A stretch of DNA of 22,002 nt from an uncultured Bacilli bacterium (GTDB taxonomy: Bacteria > Bacillota_I > Bacilli_A > RF39 > UBA660): assembly GCA_944358685.1 (NCBI GenBank), contig CALVRQ010000055.1:1-22002 (forward strand). Direction: 5' to 3'. A program made the position numbers and the translations under genes. A model generated the notes under the pieces. The model was not told the DNA's origin, searched no databases, and saw only the letters and a list, made by a program, of their open reading frames with translations. Shown piece by piece: positions 1 through 7,842 of this stretch (its first letter is position 1; each line of letters begins with the position of its first letter).

Positions 1-11
1 GGGTGAAAGAA

Positions 12-2081
12 ATGAATAAAAAAGGATTTACATTAGCTGAAATATTAGGAGTAATAGTAGTAATTTCTTTATTATTACTATTAATAATGCCAACAATCAT
101 TAATAGAATAGCTGAAAATAGTGATAAAGCAGGAAGCATTGGAGATGATTTAATATTTGATGCTGCCCAAGACTATATTGATGAAAATATTAGCTCAGAT
201 AAATACGGAACTTACTGTATACCAATTAGAGATTTAATAAATGATGGAAAATTAAATGAACCTGTTATTGATGTTGATACTGGTGAAGATATATCTGATA
301 AAACAATAAAGGTAATAGTAGAAGAAAATGGTAATATAACTTATGAAATAACAAACAAAGATGAATGTGATGCAACTTCTATGATATATAAAATAAACTT
401 CATTATAAATCCAAGTGGTAATAAATGGGTACATGAAAGAAATGTAATAATTTCCTATCCAAAATTAGGTGACGGTTATACTTATCAATATCAAATAGAT
501 GATGGAGAATGGCAAAATGCTACTGAAGAAAACTATGAATTAGAACCATTTAAACAAATATCAACTTTGAGAGCTAGAGCTGTTGGAGCAAATATAATTA
601 CAGGAGAAACAGACATTATCAATATAGATAATGAAACACCTACCATAAATAGTGTATCAGTCGCACCAAATTCTAAAGTTCAAATTAAAGCAATTGACTA
701 TGTTAGTGGTATATCAGGATACTATGTAAGTGAAACAAATAAAACCCCAAGTGAAGATGATGAAAAATGGATTAAAGCTGATATTCAAGCAAGTGAAGAA
801 GCCACTTTTAACATACCAAAAAATCAAGGGACATATTATGTATTTGTTAAAGATAGAGCAGGAAATATCTCCTCAGCAAAAAATAATAGTGTAACTTTAA
901 AAAATAAAAAAGTAACTGCCAAATTTGTCAAAGGAGAAAATGTAAGTTCAATAGATAGTACTTCAAAAAGTTGTACAATCCTAGCTGGAAATACAAGCTG
1001 TAATATAACTTTACCAAATATTGTCGCAAGTAAAGAACATGTTTCAGATGGCTGGTATAATGGAACTACAAAAGTAGGAAAAGCCAAAGAAAAATATGCC
1101 ATAAGTGAAGATGTTACTTTAACAGGAAGAGCCATTGAAGATGTTATAACTCTAAGCATATCTACAACAGTTACAACAAATTCAATCACCGCGATTGGTA
1201 ATGCCACAGCTTTAAGTGACATCGTAAAATATGAATTTTCGGTAGATGGTGGAAAAACATGGATTGATGGTGGTGATAACAAAATACATACATTCACTAA
1301 ATTAAAACAAGGAACAACCTATACTATAACCCTAAGAGTAACCAGTGAAAGTGGAAAAACAGCCACAACAACAAAAAGAGCTACTACCAAAACCATTACC
1401 CTTCCTAGTTTCTCTGAAAGTGGAAGAAAACCTAAAGTAGTCACTATAACATATCCTGGTGGCTGTGGTGATACCTTTACATGTTATTACAAAAAAGATA
1501 ATGGACAGGAAGTAGAAGTAACAGGTAAAACAGCTAAAGTTAATTTTACTGCTGATGGTACAGTAATTGCTAGAGTAAGTGATGGAACCAATAGTGTTAG
1601 CAGTAGTTACAATGTAGTTATATGGATTTATGCAACATATAATGCTGAAAGATGGACATGCCCAAGTGGCTATACAAAGTCAGGTAGTGGAAGTAGTACA
1701 AGATGTTCTAAAACAACTTATACCAAAGCAACTTACCATAGCGCACAAAGAATCACCTATACGGTAACAGGCGGCTGCCACTGTACTGATGGCGTAAATA
1801 ATGGTAATTGTACAAATTATAATTGTAAAGCTCAAAATTATCCTGGATGGACAGTGACAAAACTACAAGAAGTATGTGGAGCTTGTTCAGAATCTACCCA
1901 ATATATGAATTGCCACAATAATTGTGTTAGAACTAAGCCAGCTTATTATTCATGCTCATCAGGCACACTTGTTGGATCTCAATGCAGAAAAACGTCAACC
2001 ACAAGCGCAACTCATCACCCTGCATACTATTCATGTCCATCAGGATATACAGTATCAGGAAATCGTTGTTATCCAATTTAA
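12..2081 (+). CDS. Large type IV prepilin-like surface protein with Ig/FN3-like modules and a cysteine-rich C-terminus
   Basis: The N-terminus has a class III (type IV prepilin) signal: NKKG then FTLAE, followed by one hydrophobic helix. A prepilin peptidase should cut after the Gly and the helix should pack into a pilus or pseudopilus. At about 690 residues it is far larger than a usual pilin (about 150). After an N-terminal pilin-like part come Ig-like segments, including one resembling internalin B-type repeats around residues 300-375, an FN3-like module (about 380-460, with DGGKTW and GTTYTITL) and a second module (about 465-540, with two Cys and VSDGTN). The tail (about 541-690) has 14 cysteines and three spaced repeats of the type CPSGYTxSG...C. 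I chose ATG at 12 because GGGTGA lies just upstream; an in-frame GTG at 3 is the alternative. It is probably co-transcribed with the next gene, 27 bases downstream. The pilin-like class is clear; adhesion is inference. Confidence 0.8.
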   Translation: MNKKGFTLAEILGVIVVISLLLLLIMPTIINRIAENSDKAGSIGDDLIFDAAQDYIDENISSDKYGTYCIPIRDLINDGKLNEPVIDVDTGEDISDKTIKVIVEENGNITYEITNKDECDATSMIYKINFIINPSGNKWVHERNVIISYPKLGDGYTYQYQIDDGEWQNATEENYELEPFKQISTLRARAVGANIITGETDIINIDNETPTINSVSVAPNSKVQIKAIDYVSGISGYYVSETNKTPSEDDEKWIKADIQASEEATFNIPKNQGTYYVFVKDRAGNISSAKNNSVTLKNKKVTAKFVKGENVSSIDSTSKSCTILAGNTSCNITLPNIVASKEHVSDGWYNGTTKVGKAKEKYAISEDVTLTGRAIEDVITLSISTTVTTNSITAIGNATALSDIVKYEFSVDGGKTWIDGGDNKIHTFTKLKQGTTYTITLRVTSESGKTATTTKRATTKTITLPSFSESGRKPKVVTITYPGGCGDTFTCYYKKDNGQEVEVTGKTAKVNFTADGTVIARVSDGTNSVSSSYNVVIWIYATYNAERWTCPSGYTKSGSGSSTRCSKTTYTKATYHSAQRITYTVTGGCHCTDGVNNGNCTNYNCKAQNYPGWTVTKLQEVCGACSESTQYMNCHNNCVRTKPAYYSCSSGTLVGSQCRKTSTTSATHHPAYYSCPSGYTVSGNRCYPI

Positions 2082-2108
2082 ACATATAAAATAGAAAAGA
2101 GGATAAAT

Positions 2109-4301
2109 ATGAAAAATGAAAAAGGATTTTTATTAGCTGAAGCCTTAATAGTTTCAACATTTGTTTTAACAATATTAATAGTACTTTTCATTCAATTCAG
2201 CAATTTAACCAACAATTACAAAGCTAGTTACAACCATAACAATGTTGAATCAATTTATGATTTATCCTCTGTTTCAAACTATTTAACAACCAATGAATAT
2301 GACTTATATAGTCAACTATCTGTAGAAAAGCCTTATGTTTTAGTTTACTCTAATAATAGATGTAATATTGAAGCCGGCATAACTGATACTTTTTGTGATG
2401 ATTTCATGAAAAACATGGGAGCTAAAACAATCATATATACATATTCTGATGTCAAACCAATTCAATATTATGTTAATAATAATGAAGATGAAAATATCAA
2501 ACAAAGGTTTCGTGAATTTATTAGTAAAATAGATGCTAAAGAAGTGCAAAATAAAGGCAGGTTATTTGCAGAATTTGAAAATGGTACATTTGCAACTATA
2601 GCCTTCAATACCAACTCATATGATATTGCAGATTCTACTTTAGAATGTACTCCAGAAAACGTTGTAACAAAAGGCGATGGATTATACCAGGATGAAGAAG
2701 GAAAATGTGTTTTTAAAGGTAAAAATCCAAACAATTATATTAGATTTAATAATGAACTATGGAGAATTATTTCTTTAGAAAAAGATGGTACAATTAAAAT
2801 AATGAGAAATGAAAGTACATCAACGCAAGCCTTTGATGACGCTAATTCTAGAAACGAAAATGCAGGTACCTACTGTGAAAATAGCGAAAATGGATGTAAT
2901 GCTTGGGCAACATCAGATAACTTTACTAATGGAAATATCTCCGGTAATGTTCTAAGAGATTCAATTTTAAACTCATATCTAAATAGTACTTACCTAAATC
3001 AAATAAGAGAAAATAAAATAAATATCACTACACATTCTTGGAATGTTGGACCAATTACTGCTAATAATGACAATTTTACAAATCAAAAAAATGATGAAGC
3101 AAAAATTAAATGGAGTGGTAAAATCGGTTTAATTTCAGTTTCTGAATACTTAAATGCTAATAGTAACATAAATCAATGTGGAACCTTAAGCTTAAATAAT
3201 AACAATACAAATAGTTGTATAAAAACAAACTGGATATATGATATCGCACCTGTAGATGGTAATACATGGACAATTACCCCTAATTTTGATAATAACTATA
3301 GTGTTTTTGTAATTCAAAAACTTGAAACACCAGGAAACGTACATTTTATTAACGCTTCAAATACAGAATCTTATGTAGTCCCAGCATTATACCTCTCAGA
3401 AAATACATTAATAACTAGTGGAAATGGAACAAAAGAAAATCCATTTATTATTGATGAAGCTAGTGCTAGAATAGAATTAATTGAACCAACATTTAAAGAA
3501 GAAGGAGAAGGGCCAAAAAAGGTCACAATTAATTTCCAAGAAGAATGTAGAGATGCATTAACTTGTACATATCAAATAGATGATGGAGAACCAGTATCGG
3601 TCAAAGATTCATCTGTTAAACTTACATTTACTAAAAGTAGTAGCATTTTAGCTACAGTATCTGATGGTGAAAGTATGTTAAGTAATACATATGACGTTGA
3701 TTTATCATCGTTTGACGACAGTATAAATTTAGTTATTTCAACATCATCAACTTCTAATAGTATAACAGTAATTGCTAATGCCACATCACAAGTAGACATA
3801 ACCAAATATGAATACTCAAAAGATGGTGGACAAACTTGGGTTAATGGTGGGACCAAAAATACCTATGCTTTTGAAGACTTAAACCAAGGACAAACTTATA
3901 ATATAGTTGTTAAAGTAACAAATGAAAATGATAAAACAGCTACTGAAAGCAAAAATGTTACAACATTAAATTTAACTAAACCAACCTTTACTGAAAGTGG
4001 TGTATATCCAAAAACAGTAATTATAACATTCCCAGAAGGATGTGGAACTTCTATTGTATGCAGTTATCAAAAAGATAATGAAGTAGCTGTTGAAGTTAAA
4101 AGTCAAACTCAAAAAGTTAATTTTGATTATCATGGATCAGTTGTTGCCACAGTTACAGATGGTACAAATAACTTAAGCAGTACCTATAACGTTCTAATAA
4201 CATTAAGAGCCGTTGATTTATCTTATGATAATGCTAAAAGTAAACTAGATTGTGAAGATGCTCAGTGCGCCATTGATGAAATAGCAAAAATGACTAATTA
4301 A
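2109..4301 (+). CDS. Second large prepilin-like protein, containing a DUF6273-like domain and Ig/FN3-like modules
   Basis: The leader KNEKG followed by FLLAEA and a hydrophobic helix is a type IV prepilin signal with Glu at position +5. AAAAGAGG lies 7 bases before ATG. The order after the helix is an unassigned region (about 30-190), a domain about 190-455 with the motif NNELWRI and ending near ALYLSENTLIT, then three repeated modules. These are a two-Cys module (about 455-535), an FN3-like module (about 538-620, DGGQTW) and another two-Cys module (about 622-699). A short tail ends in CAIDEIAKM. The NNELWRI domain matches the whole mature part of the next gene, and the FN3-like and two-Cys modules match those of the previous gene, so the three share ancestry by module shuffling. 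The NNELWRI domain looks like the DUF6273 group, by recall only. Likely role: minor or tip pilin-like surface protein, exported by a type IV machinery encoded elsewhere. Confidence 0.78.
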   Translation: MKNEKGFLLAEALIVSTFVLTILIVLFIQFSNLTNNYKASYNHNNVESIYDLSSVSNYLTTNEYDLYSQLSVEKPYVLVYSNNRCNIEAGITDTFCDDFMKNMGAKTIIYTYSDVKPIQYYVNNNEDENIKQRFREFISKIDAKEVQNKGRLFAEFENGTFATIAFNTNSYDIADSTLECTPENVVTKGDGLYQDEEGKCVFKGKNPNNYIRFNNELWRIISLEKDGTIKIMRNESTSTQAFDDANSRNENAGTYCENSENGCNAWATSDNFTNGNISGNVLRDSILNSYLNSTYLNQIRENKINITTHSWNVGPITANNDNFTNQKNDEAKIKWSGKIGLISVSEYLNANSNINQCGTLSLNNNNTNSCIKTNWIYDIAPVDGNTWTITPNFDNNYSVFVIQKLETPGNVHFINASNTESYVVPALYLSENTLITSGNGTKENPFIIDEASARIELIEPTFKEEGEGPKKVTINFQEECRDALTCTYQIDDGEPVSVKDSSVKLTFTKSSSILATVSDGESMLSNTYDVDLSSFDDSINLVISTSSTSNSITVIANATSQVDITKYEYSKDGGQTWVNGGTKNTYAFEDLNQGQTYNIVVKVTNENDKTATESKNVTTLNLTKPTFTESGVYPKTVIITFPEGCGTSIVCSYQKDNEVAVEVKSQTQKVNFDYHGSVVATVTDGTNNLSSTYNVLITLRAVDLSYDNAKSKLDCEDAQCAIDEIAKMTN

Positions 4302-4324
4302 GAAGGTAATAAGCCTTCTTTTTT
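4300..4324 (+). terminator. Terminator after the pilin-like pair
   Basis: A 7-bp stem AAGAAGG / CCTTCTT with a 7-base loop is followed by a run of T. It starts at the TAA stop of the second pilin-like gene and separates that unit from the next promoter. Confidence 0.8.
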
Positions 4325-4344
4325 AATGTTTTTACAAAAAAATG

Positions 4345-4364
4345 TATATTCGGAATATATATTC
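4345..4364. promoter_or_regulatory. Operator-like inverted repeats overlapping the -35 region
   Basis: TATATTC and GAATATA flank a single G (4345-4359), and GAATATATATTC (4353-4364) is itself a perfect palindrome, so three alternating half-sites lie side by side. The block covers the place where a -35 element would sit for the -10 at 4385. A repressor or activator site is inferred from position and symmetry only. Confidence 0.4.
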
Positions 4365-4381
4365 AGTTTTTTTGAAAATTG

Positions 4382-4390
4382 TGTTATAAT
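4382..4390 (+). promoter_or_regulatory. Extended -10 promoter for the secreted DUF6273-like gene
   Basis: TGTTATAAT matches the extended -10 form TGnTATAAT (hexamer 4385-4390). The hexamer 17 bases upstream (TTCAGT, 4362-4367) is a poor -35, which fits an extended -10 promoter or one needing an activator. The transcript would carry a leader of about 80 bases before the AAGGAGT at 4464. Confidence 0.55.
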
Positions 4391-4477
4391 TTGATTAAAT
4401 ACGACAATATCCGATAAAAGACAAGTATTATAATTTGAACAAAGATAGTTATCACATAATAATAAGGAGTAAGAAAA

Positions 4478-5401
4478 ATGGGTAAAATAAAAAATTTTTT
4501 CAAAAAATATTTACTAGGCTTTACTTTATGATTAATTTCAGGAAGTTTAGTAATGGTGTATGCACAAACATATTTTCCGTCTAATCAAACAACTTATGAT
4601 AATAGTAATAGTGAAATGCAGGCGACTAATGTCCAAGGGGCAATCGACGAGCTTTATAATGTTTGTTTTCCGCCAAAAGGTTCAGATACAATAACTGACT
4701 TGCTACCAAGTAATCCAGATGAATTATATAAAGATGAACATGGTGATATTAGATATTATGGTGCAATCCCAAATAATTATGTTAGTTTTAATAATGAGTT
4801 ATGGAGAATAATAGGAGTAATAGATGGAAAGATAAAGATAATTAGAAATGAAAGTATAGGTAATATGCCATGGGATACATCTAATTCAAATAATTGGGAT
4901 ATTACGTCATTAAAAAGTTATTTGAATGTTGATTATTATAATAGTATAGATGTAACATATAAAAATATGATATCAGAGGAAACGTATTATTTAGGAGGAA
5001 TAGGTACCACTGTTATAACATCAAGTACCGCTTATGATTTAGAAAGAGGCAATAATGTGTATGCTGATAATTCAACAAGTACAAAACAGAATATAGGATT
5101 AATGTATCCAAGTGATTATGGCTATGCAGCAGGAAGTAGTTGTTTATCAACGGCACTTAGTGATTATGATGGAGGTTGTAAAAATAATGATTATTTGTAT
5201 GTTGGAAAATCTGAATGGTTACAAACTCCATCTGATAGTCTTAAGGGAGTTGCACAATTCATCTCTGATATTGGTAATGTTGGTAATAGTTTTAATGTTA
5301 TAAACATGAAATATGTAGTTCGTCCTACATTATATCTCACATCCGAAACACAAATCACAGGAGGAGATGGCAGTCAAAGTAATCCATATACATTAGGGTA
5401 A
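4478..5401 (+). CDS. Secreted DUF6273-like protein with an in-frame TGA in its signal peptide
   Basis: AAGGAGT (4464-4470) stands 7 bases before an ATG at 4478. From there the frame reads MGKIKNFFKKYLLGFTL, then TGA at 4529-4531, then LISGSLVMVYAQT and on to TAA at 5401. The two halves together make a normal Sec signal peptide with cleavage after VYA. Without readthrough the only in-frame start is ATG 4553, which has no good ribosome site and leaves a 282-residue product with no export signal. The mature part has the motif DNSNSEMQATNVQGAIDELY, then a domain with NNELWRI and a C-terminal RPTLYL that is paralogous to residues about 190-455 of the preceding pilin-like protein. The function is unknown. 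Possible readings of the TGA are a recent nonsense mutation, TGA read as Trp, or natural suppression; TGG and TTA are each one base away. Confidence 0.7.
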
Positions 5402-5421
5402 ATTTAATAAAATGTTTTAAT

Positions 5422-5444
5422 AAAATGGGTTTTCCCATTTTTTT
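5422..5444 (+). terminator. Terminator after the secreted DUF6273-like gene
   Basis: The 8-bp stem AAAATGGG / CCCATTTT with a TTTT loop runs into a T tract, 20 bases after the stop codon. Confidence 0.85.
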
Positions 5445-5518
5445 ATTTTTTTTTGGCGAATAAAAAATTTCAAGAGTTACCAATATAAACATAGGATATA
5501 TTAGAGAGGAGCTATAAT

Positions 5519-7810
5519 ATGTTTGGGAACTTTGAAGAAGAAGCAAGAAAGGTGCTTGTTAATGCGAAAAAGGAAATGCATGATTTGAATCATCCATATG
5601 TTTCATCTGAACATTTATTACTGGCTATTTTAAAGGGTGATAATGAGATAAGTGAAAAATTAAAAAGTTACGATTTAGATTATAATAGATTTAAAAGTGA
5701 GATTATTAAGATTATTGGTAAGGGTAGTAAGCCTAGTGAATGGTTTTTATATACACCGCTTTTAAAGAGAATACTAGAAAATGCGACTTATGATGCGAAA
5801 GAAAATAATAATGGAGTGGTGACAATTAATCATTTATTTGCGGCTTTACTTGATGAAGGTGAAGGAGTAGCTATTAGAATATTAATTGGTATGGATATTG
5901 ATATAGATGAACTTTATAGTGAATTTACTGATAAGCTTGTTAATCAGAAAAGTCATAAAAAACTACTTATAGAGGAGTTAGGAGTTGATTTGAATAAGAG
6001 GGCTATTAATGGGCTTTTGGACCCGGTAACGGGACGAGATGAGGAAATAAAGAGGGTTTTAGAGATTCTTTGTAGAAGAAGAAAAAATAATCCACTTTTG
6101 ATAGGTGATGCGGGAGTTGGTAAGACGGCGATTGTTGAGGAGTTAGCTAATATGATTGTGAATGGTGAAGTTCCACTTGCTTTAAGAGATAAAAGAATTA
6201 TTAGTTTGGATATGGCTTCATCGGTGGCTGGGACTAAGTACCGTGGTGAGTTTGAGGAGAGAATGAATAAGATTTTAAAAGAGATTGAGGATAATGATGA
6301 TATTATTTTATTTATTGATGAAATTCATACTTTAGTTGGTGCGGGTGGAGCAGAAGGGGCTATTGATGCATCTAATATTTTTAAACCTGCTTTAGCTAGA
6401 GGAAAGATTAGGTGTATTGGGGCAACTACTACAGATGAATATAAGAAGTATATTGAGAAAGATAGTGCGTTAGAAAGACGTTTTCAAACGGTGATGATTG
6501 AAGAGCCTAAAGTAGAGACGGTTAAGAGTATACTTATGAATTTAAAGGAAATTTATGAAGGGTATCATAAATTTGTTATTTCAGAGGATATTGTTGATTT
6601 GATTATTAATTTATCTAATAAGTATATATATAACCGAAATGAACCTGATAGGTCTATTGATATTTTAGATGAGGTTTCGGCTAAGTGTAGTTTAAAGGAA
6701 AGTAAAAGTTTGAAGGAGTATAGTTTTTATAATAAAAAATTAAAAGATGTTATTAAGAGTAAAAAGGAATCTATTTTAAAAAATGATTTTGAAAAGGCTA
6801 GTGAATATAAAAAACAAGAGTTTGAACTTATGAATAAACTTAATAATTTAGAACTTAGTTTATATAAAAAACATAGTCAAGTGGTGACTAATATGGATGT
6901 GGCTGAGGTTATCAATATGAAAACAGGGGTACCTATTTATGAGATTTTAAATGAGAAGGGTAAGTTAATTAAACATACGGAACAAATTCTTAGCAAGAAT
7001 ATTATTGGTCAAGATGAAGCGGTTAAAGAGGTTTCTAAGGTGGCTAAAAAGATTAAACTTGGGTTTAATGATAAGTGTTATTCGTTTTTGTTTTGTGGCC
7101 CATCTGGTGTTGGTAAGACGGCTTTATCTAAGATATTTGCAGAAAATTTAGTTGGTAAGAATAATATTATAAAATTAGACATGAGTGAATATAAAGAAGC
7201 TCATAGTATAAGTAAGCTTATTGGTTCTCCTCCTGGGTATGTTGGTTATGATGATAATACGAATGTTTTAGAGGAGATTAGAAATAAACCGTATTCAGTA
7301 CTTATATTAGATGAGATAGAAAAAGCGCATACGAATATTATTAATTTATTTTTACAGGTTTTAGATGATGGTAAAATTAAAAATAGTAAGGGTAAAGTGG
7401 TTAGGTTTGATAATGTGGTTATTATTATGACATCTAATGTTGGTTTTCATGAAATTAATGTAGGATTTAATAATAAAAATACGAAGATATCGAGACTTAA
7501 TGATAGTTTTTCTATTCCATTTATGAATAGGGTAGATAAGGTTATTTGTTTTAATCCATTAAATGAGGATGATATTTTAAAGATTATTAGGATGCAATTA
7601 AAGGATTTTAAAGATAAATATAAAGATAAAATTAAGATTAGGATTTCTAGGGAGGTTATTTTTGAAATTTTAAAATTATCTAATTATGAGGAATATGGCG
7701 CGAGAAAGATAGCTAAGATTATTAAAGATAAGATAGAAACAATAGTTATTGATAAGATTATTGATGGTAAGGAAGATGTTTATATTAAAGATTTGAAACA
7801 GGAAGTATAG
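5519..7810 (+). CDS. clpC: ATP-dependent Clp protease ATP-binding subunit, ClpC type
   Basis: This is a two-ring AAA+ unfoldase that feeds substrates to ClpP in the cytoplasm. The N-terminal substrate domain (about 1-140) has the twin Clp-N repeats (SSEHLLLAIL, TINHLFAALL). D1 has Walker A GDAGVGKT at 196 and Walker B ending FIDEIHT near 265. A short middle domain (about 385-460) has a UVR-like DFEKASEYKKQEFEL, which marks ClpC rather than ClpA or ClpB. D2 has Walker A GPSGVGKT at 527, Walker B ILDEIEKAH and the sensor-2 motif YGARK. A VGF tripeptide at 648-650 in the D2 loop is the expected ClpP-docking element, so a protease partner is likely. At 763 residues it is somewhat shorter than B. 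subtilis ClpC (about 810), mostly in the middle domain. AGGAG lies 7 bases before ATG. The usual ctsR-mcsA-mcsB genes are absent, and I see no CtsR-type operator upstream. Confidence 0.93.
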   Translation: MFGNFEEEARKVLVNAKKEMHDLNHPYVSSEHLLLAILKGDNEISEKLKSYDLDYNRFKSEIIKIIGKGSKPSEWFLYTPLLKRILENATYDAKENNNGVVTINHLFAALLDEGEGVAIRILIGMDIDIDELYSEFTDKLVNQKSHKKLLIEELGVDLNKRAINGLLDPVTGRDEEIKRVLEILCRRRKNNPLLIGDAGVGKTAIVEELANMIVNGEVPLALRDKRIISLDMASSVAGTKYRGEFEERMNKILKEIEDNDDIILFIDEIHTLVGAGGAEGAIDASNIFKPALARGKIRCIGATTTDEYKKYIEKDSALERRFQTVMIEEPKVETVKSILMNLKEIYEGYHKFVISEDIVDLIINLSNKYIYNRNEPDRSIDILDEVSAKCSLKESKSLKEYSFYNKKLKDVIKSKKESILKNDFEKASEYKKQEFELMNKLNNLELSLYKKHSQVVTNMDVAEVINMKTGVPIYEILNEKGKLIKHTEQILSKNIIGQDEAVKEVSKVAKKIKLGFNDKCYSFLFCGPSGVGKTALSKIFAENLVGKNNIIKLDMSEYKEAHSISKLIGSPPGYVGYDDNTNVLEEIRNKPYSVLILDEIEKAHTNIINLFLQVLDDGKIKNSKGKVVRFDNVVIIMTSNVGFHEINVGFNNKNTKISRLNDSFSIPFMNRVDKVICFNPLNEDDILKIIRMQLKDFKDKYKDKIKIRISREVIFEILKLSNYEEYGARKIAKIIKDKIETIVIDKIIDGKEDVYIKDLKQEV

Positions 7811-7811
7811 A

Positions 7812-7842
7812 AAAACCTGAGGCTTTATAGGCTTCAGGTTTT
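7812..7842. terminator. Two-way terminator between clpC and glmS
   Basis: A 12-bp stem (AAAACCTGAGGC with one G-T pair, loop TTTATAG, GCTTCAGGTTTT) has T-rich ends on both strands. It lies between the convergent clpC and glmS and overlaps the glmS stop codon, so it can serve both. Confidence 0.85.

Noticed and set aside
836..1297. Open frame of 153 codons on the minus strand
   Set aside because: It is a shadow of the pilin-like gene, with no ribosome site and a composition set by the opposite strand.
4429..4434. Second TATAAT upstream of the secreted protein gene
   Set aside because: No -35 lies at 16-18 bases and there is no extended -10; the site at 4385 is better. The surrounding TTATAATTTGA is a short direct repeat of that first site.
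5112..5303. Open frame of 63 codons on the plus strand, rich in Met and Ile
   Set aside because: It lies entirely inside the secreted DUF6273-like gene in another frame and has no supporting signals.
4478..5401. Genome-wide use of TGA as tryptophan (code 4)
   Set aside because: All other Trp codons I can read are TGG, no other real gene contains an in-frame TGA, and the racemase ends in TGA with a neatly spaced downstream gene. A single case is not enough for a code change.
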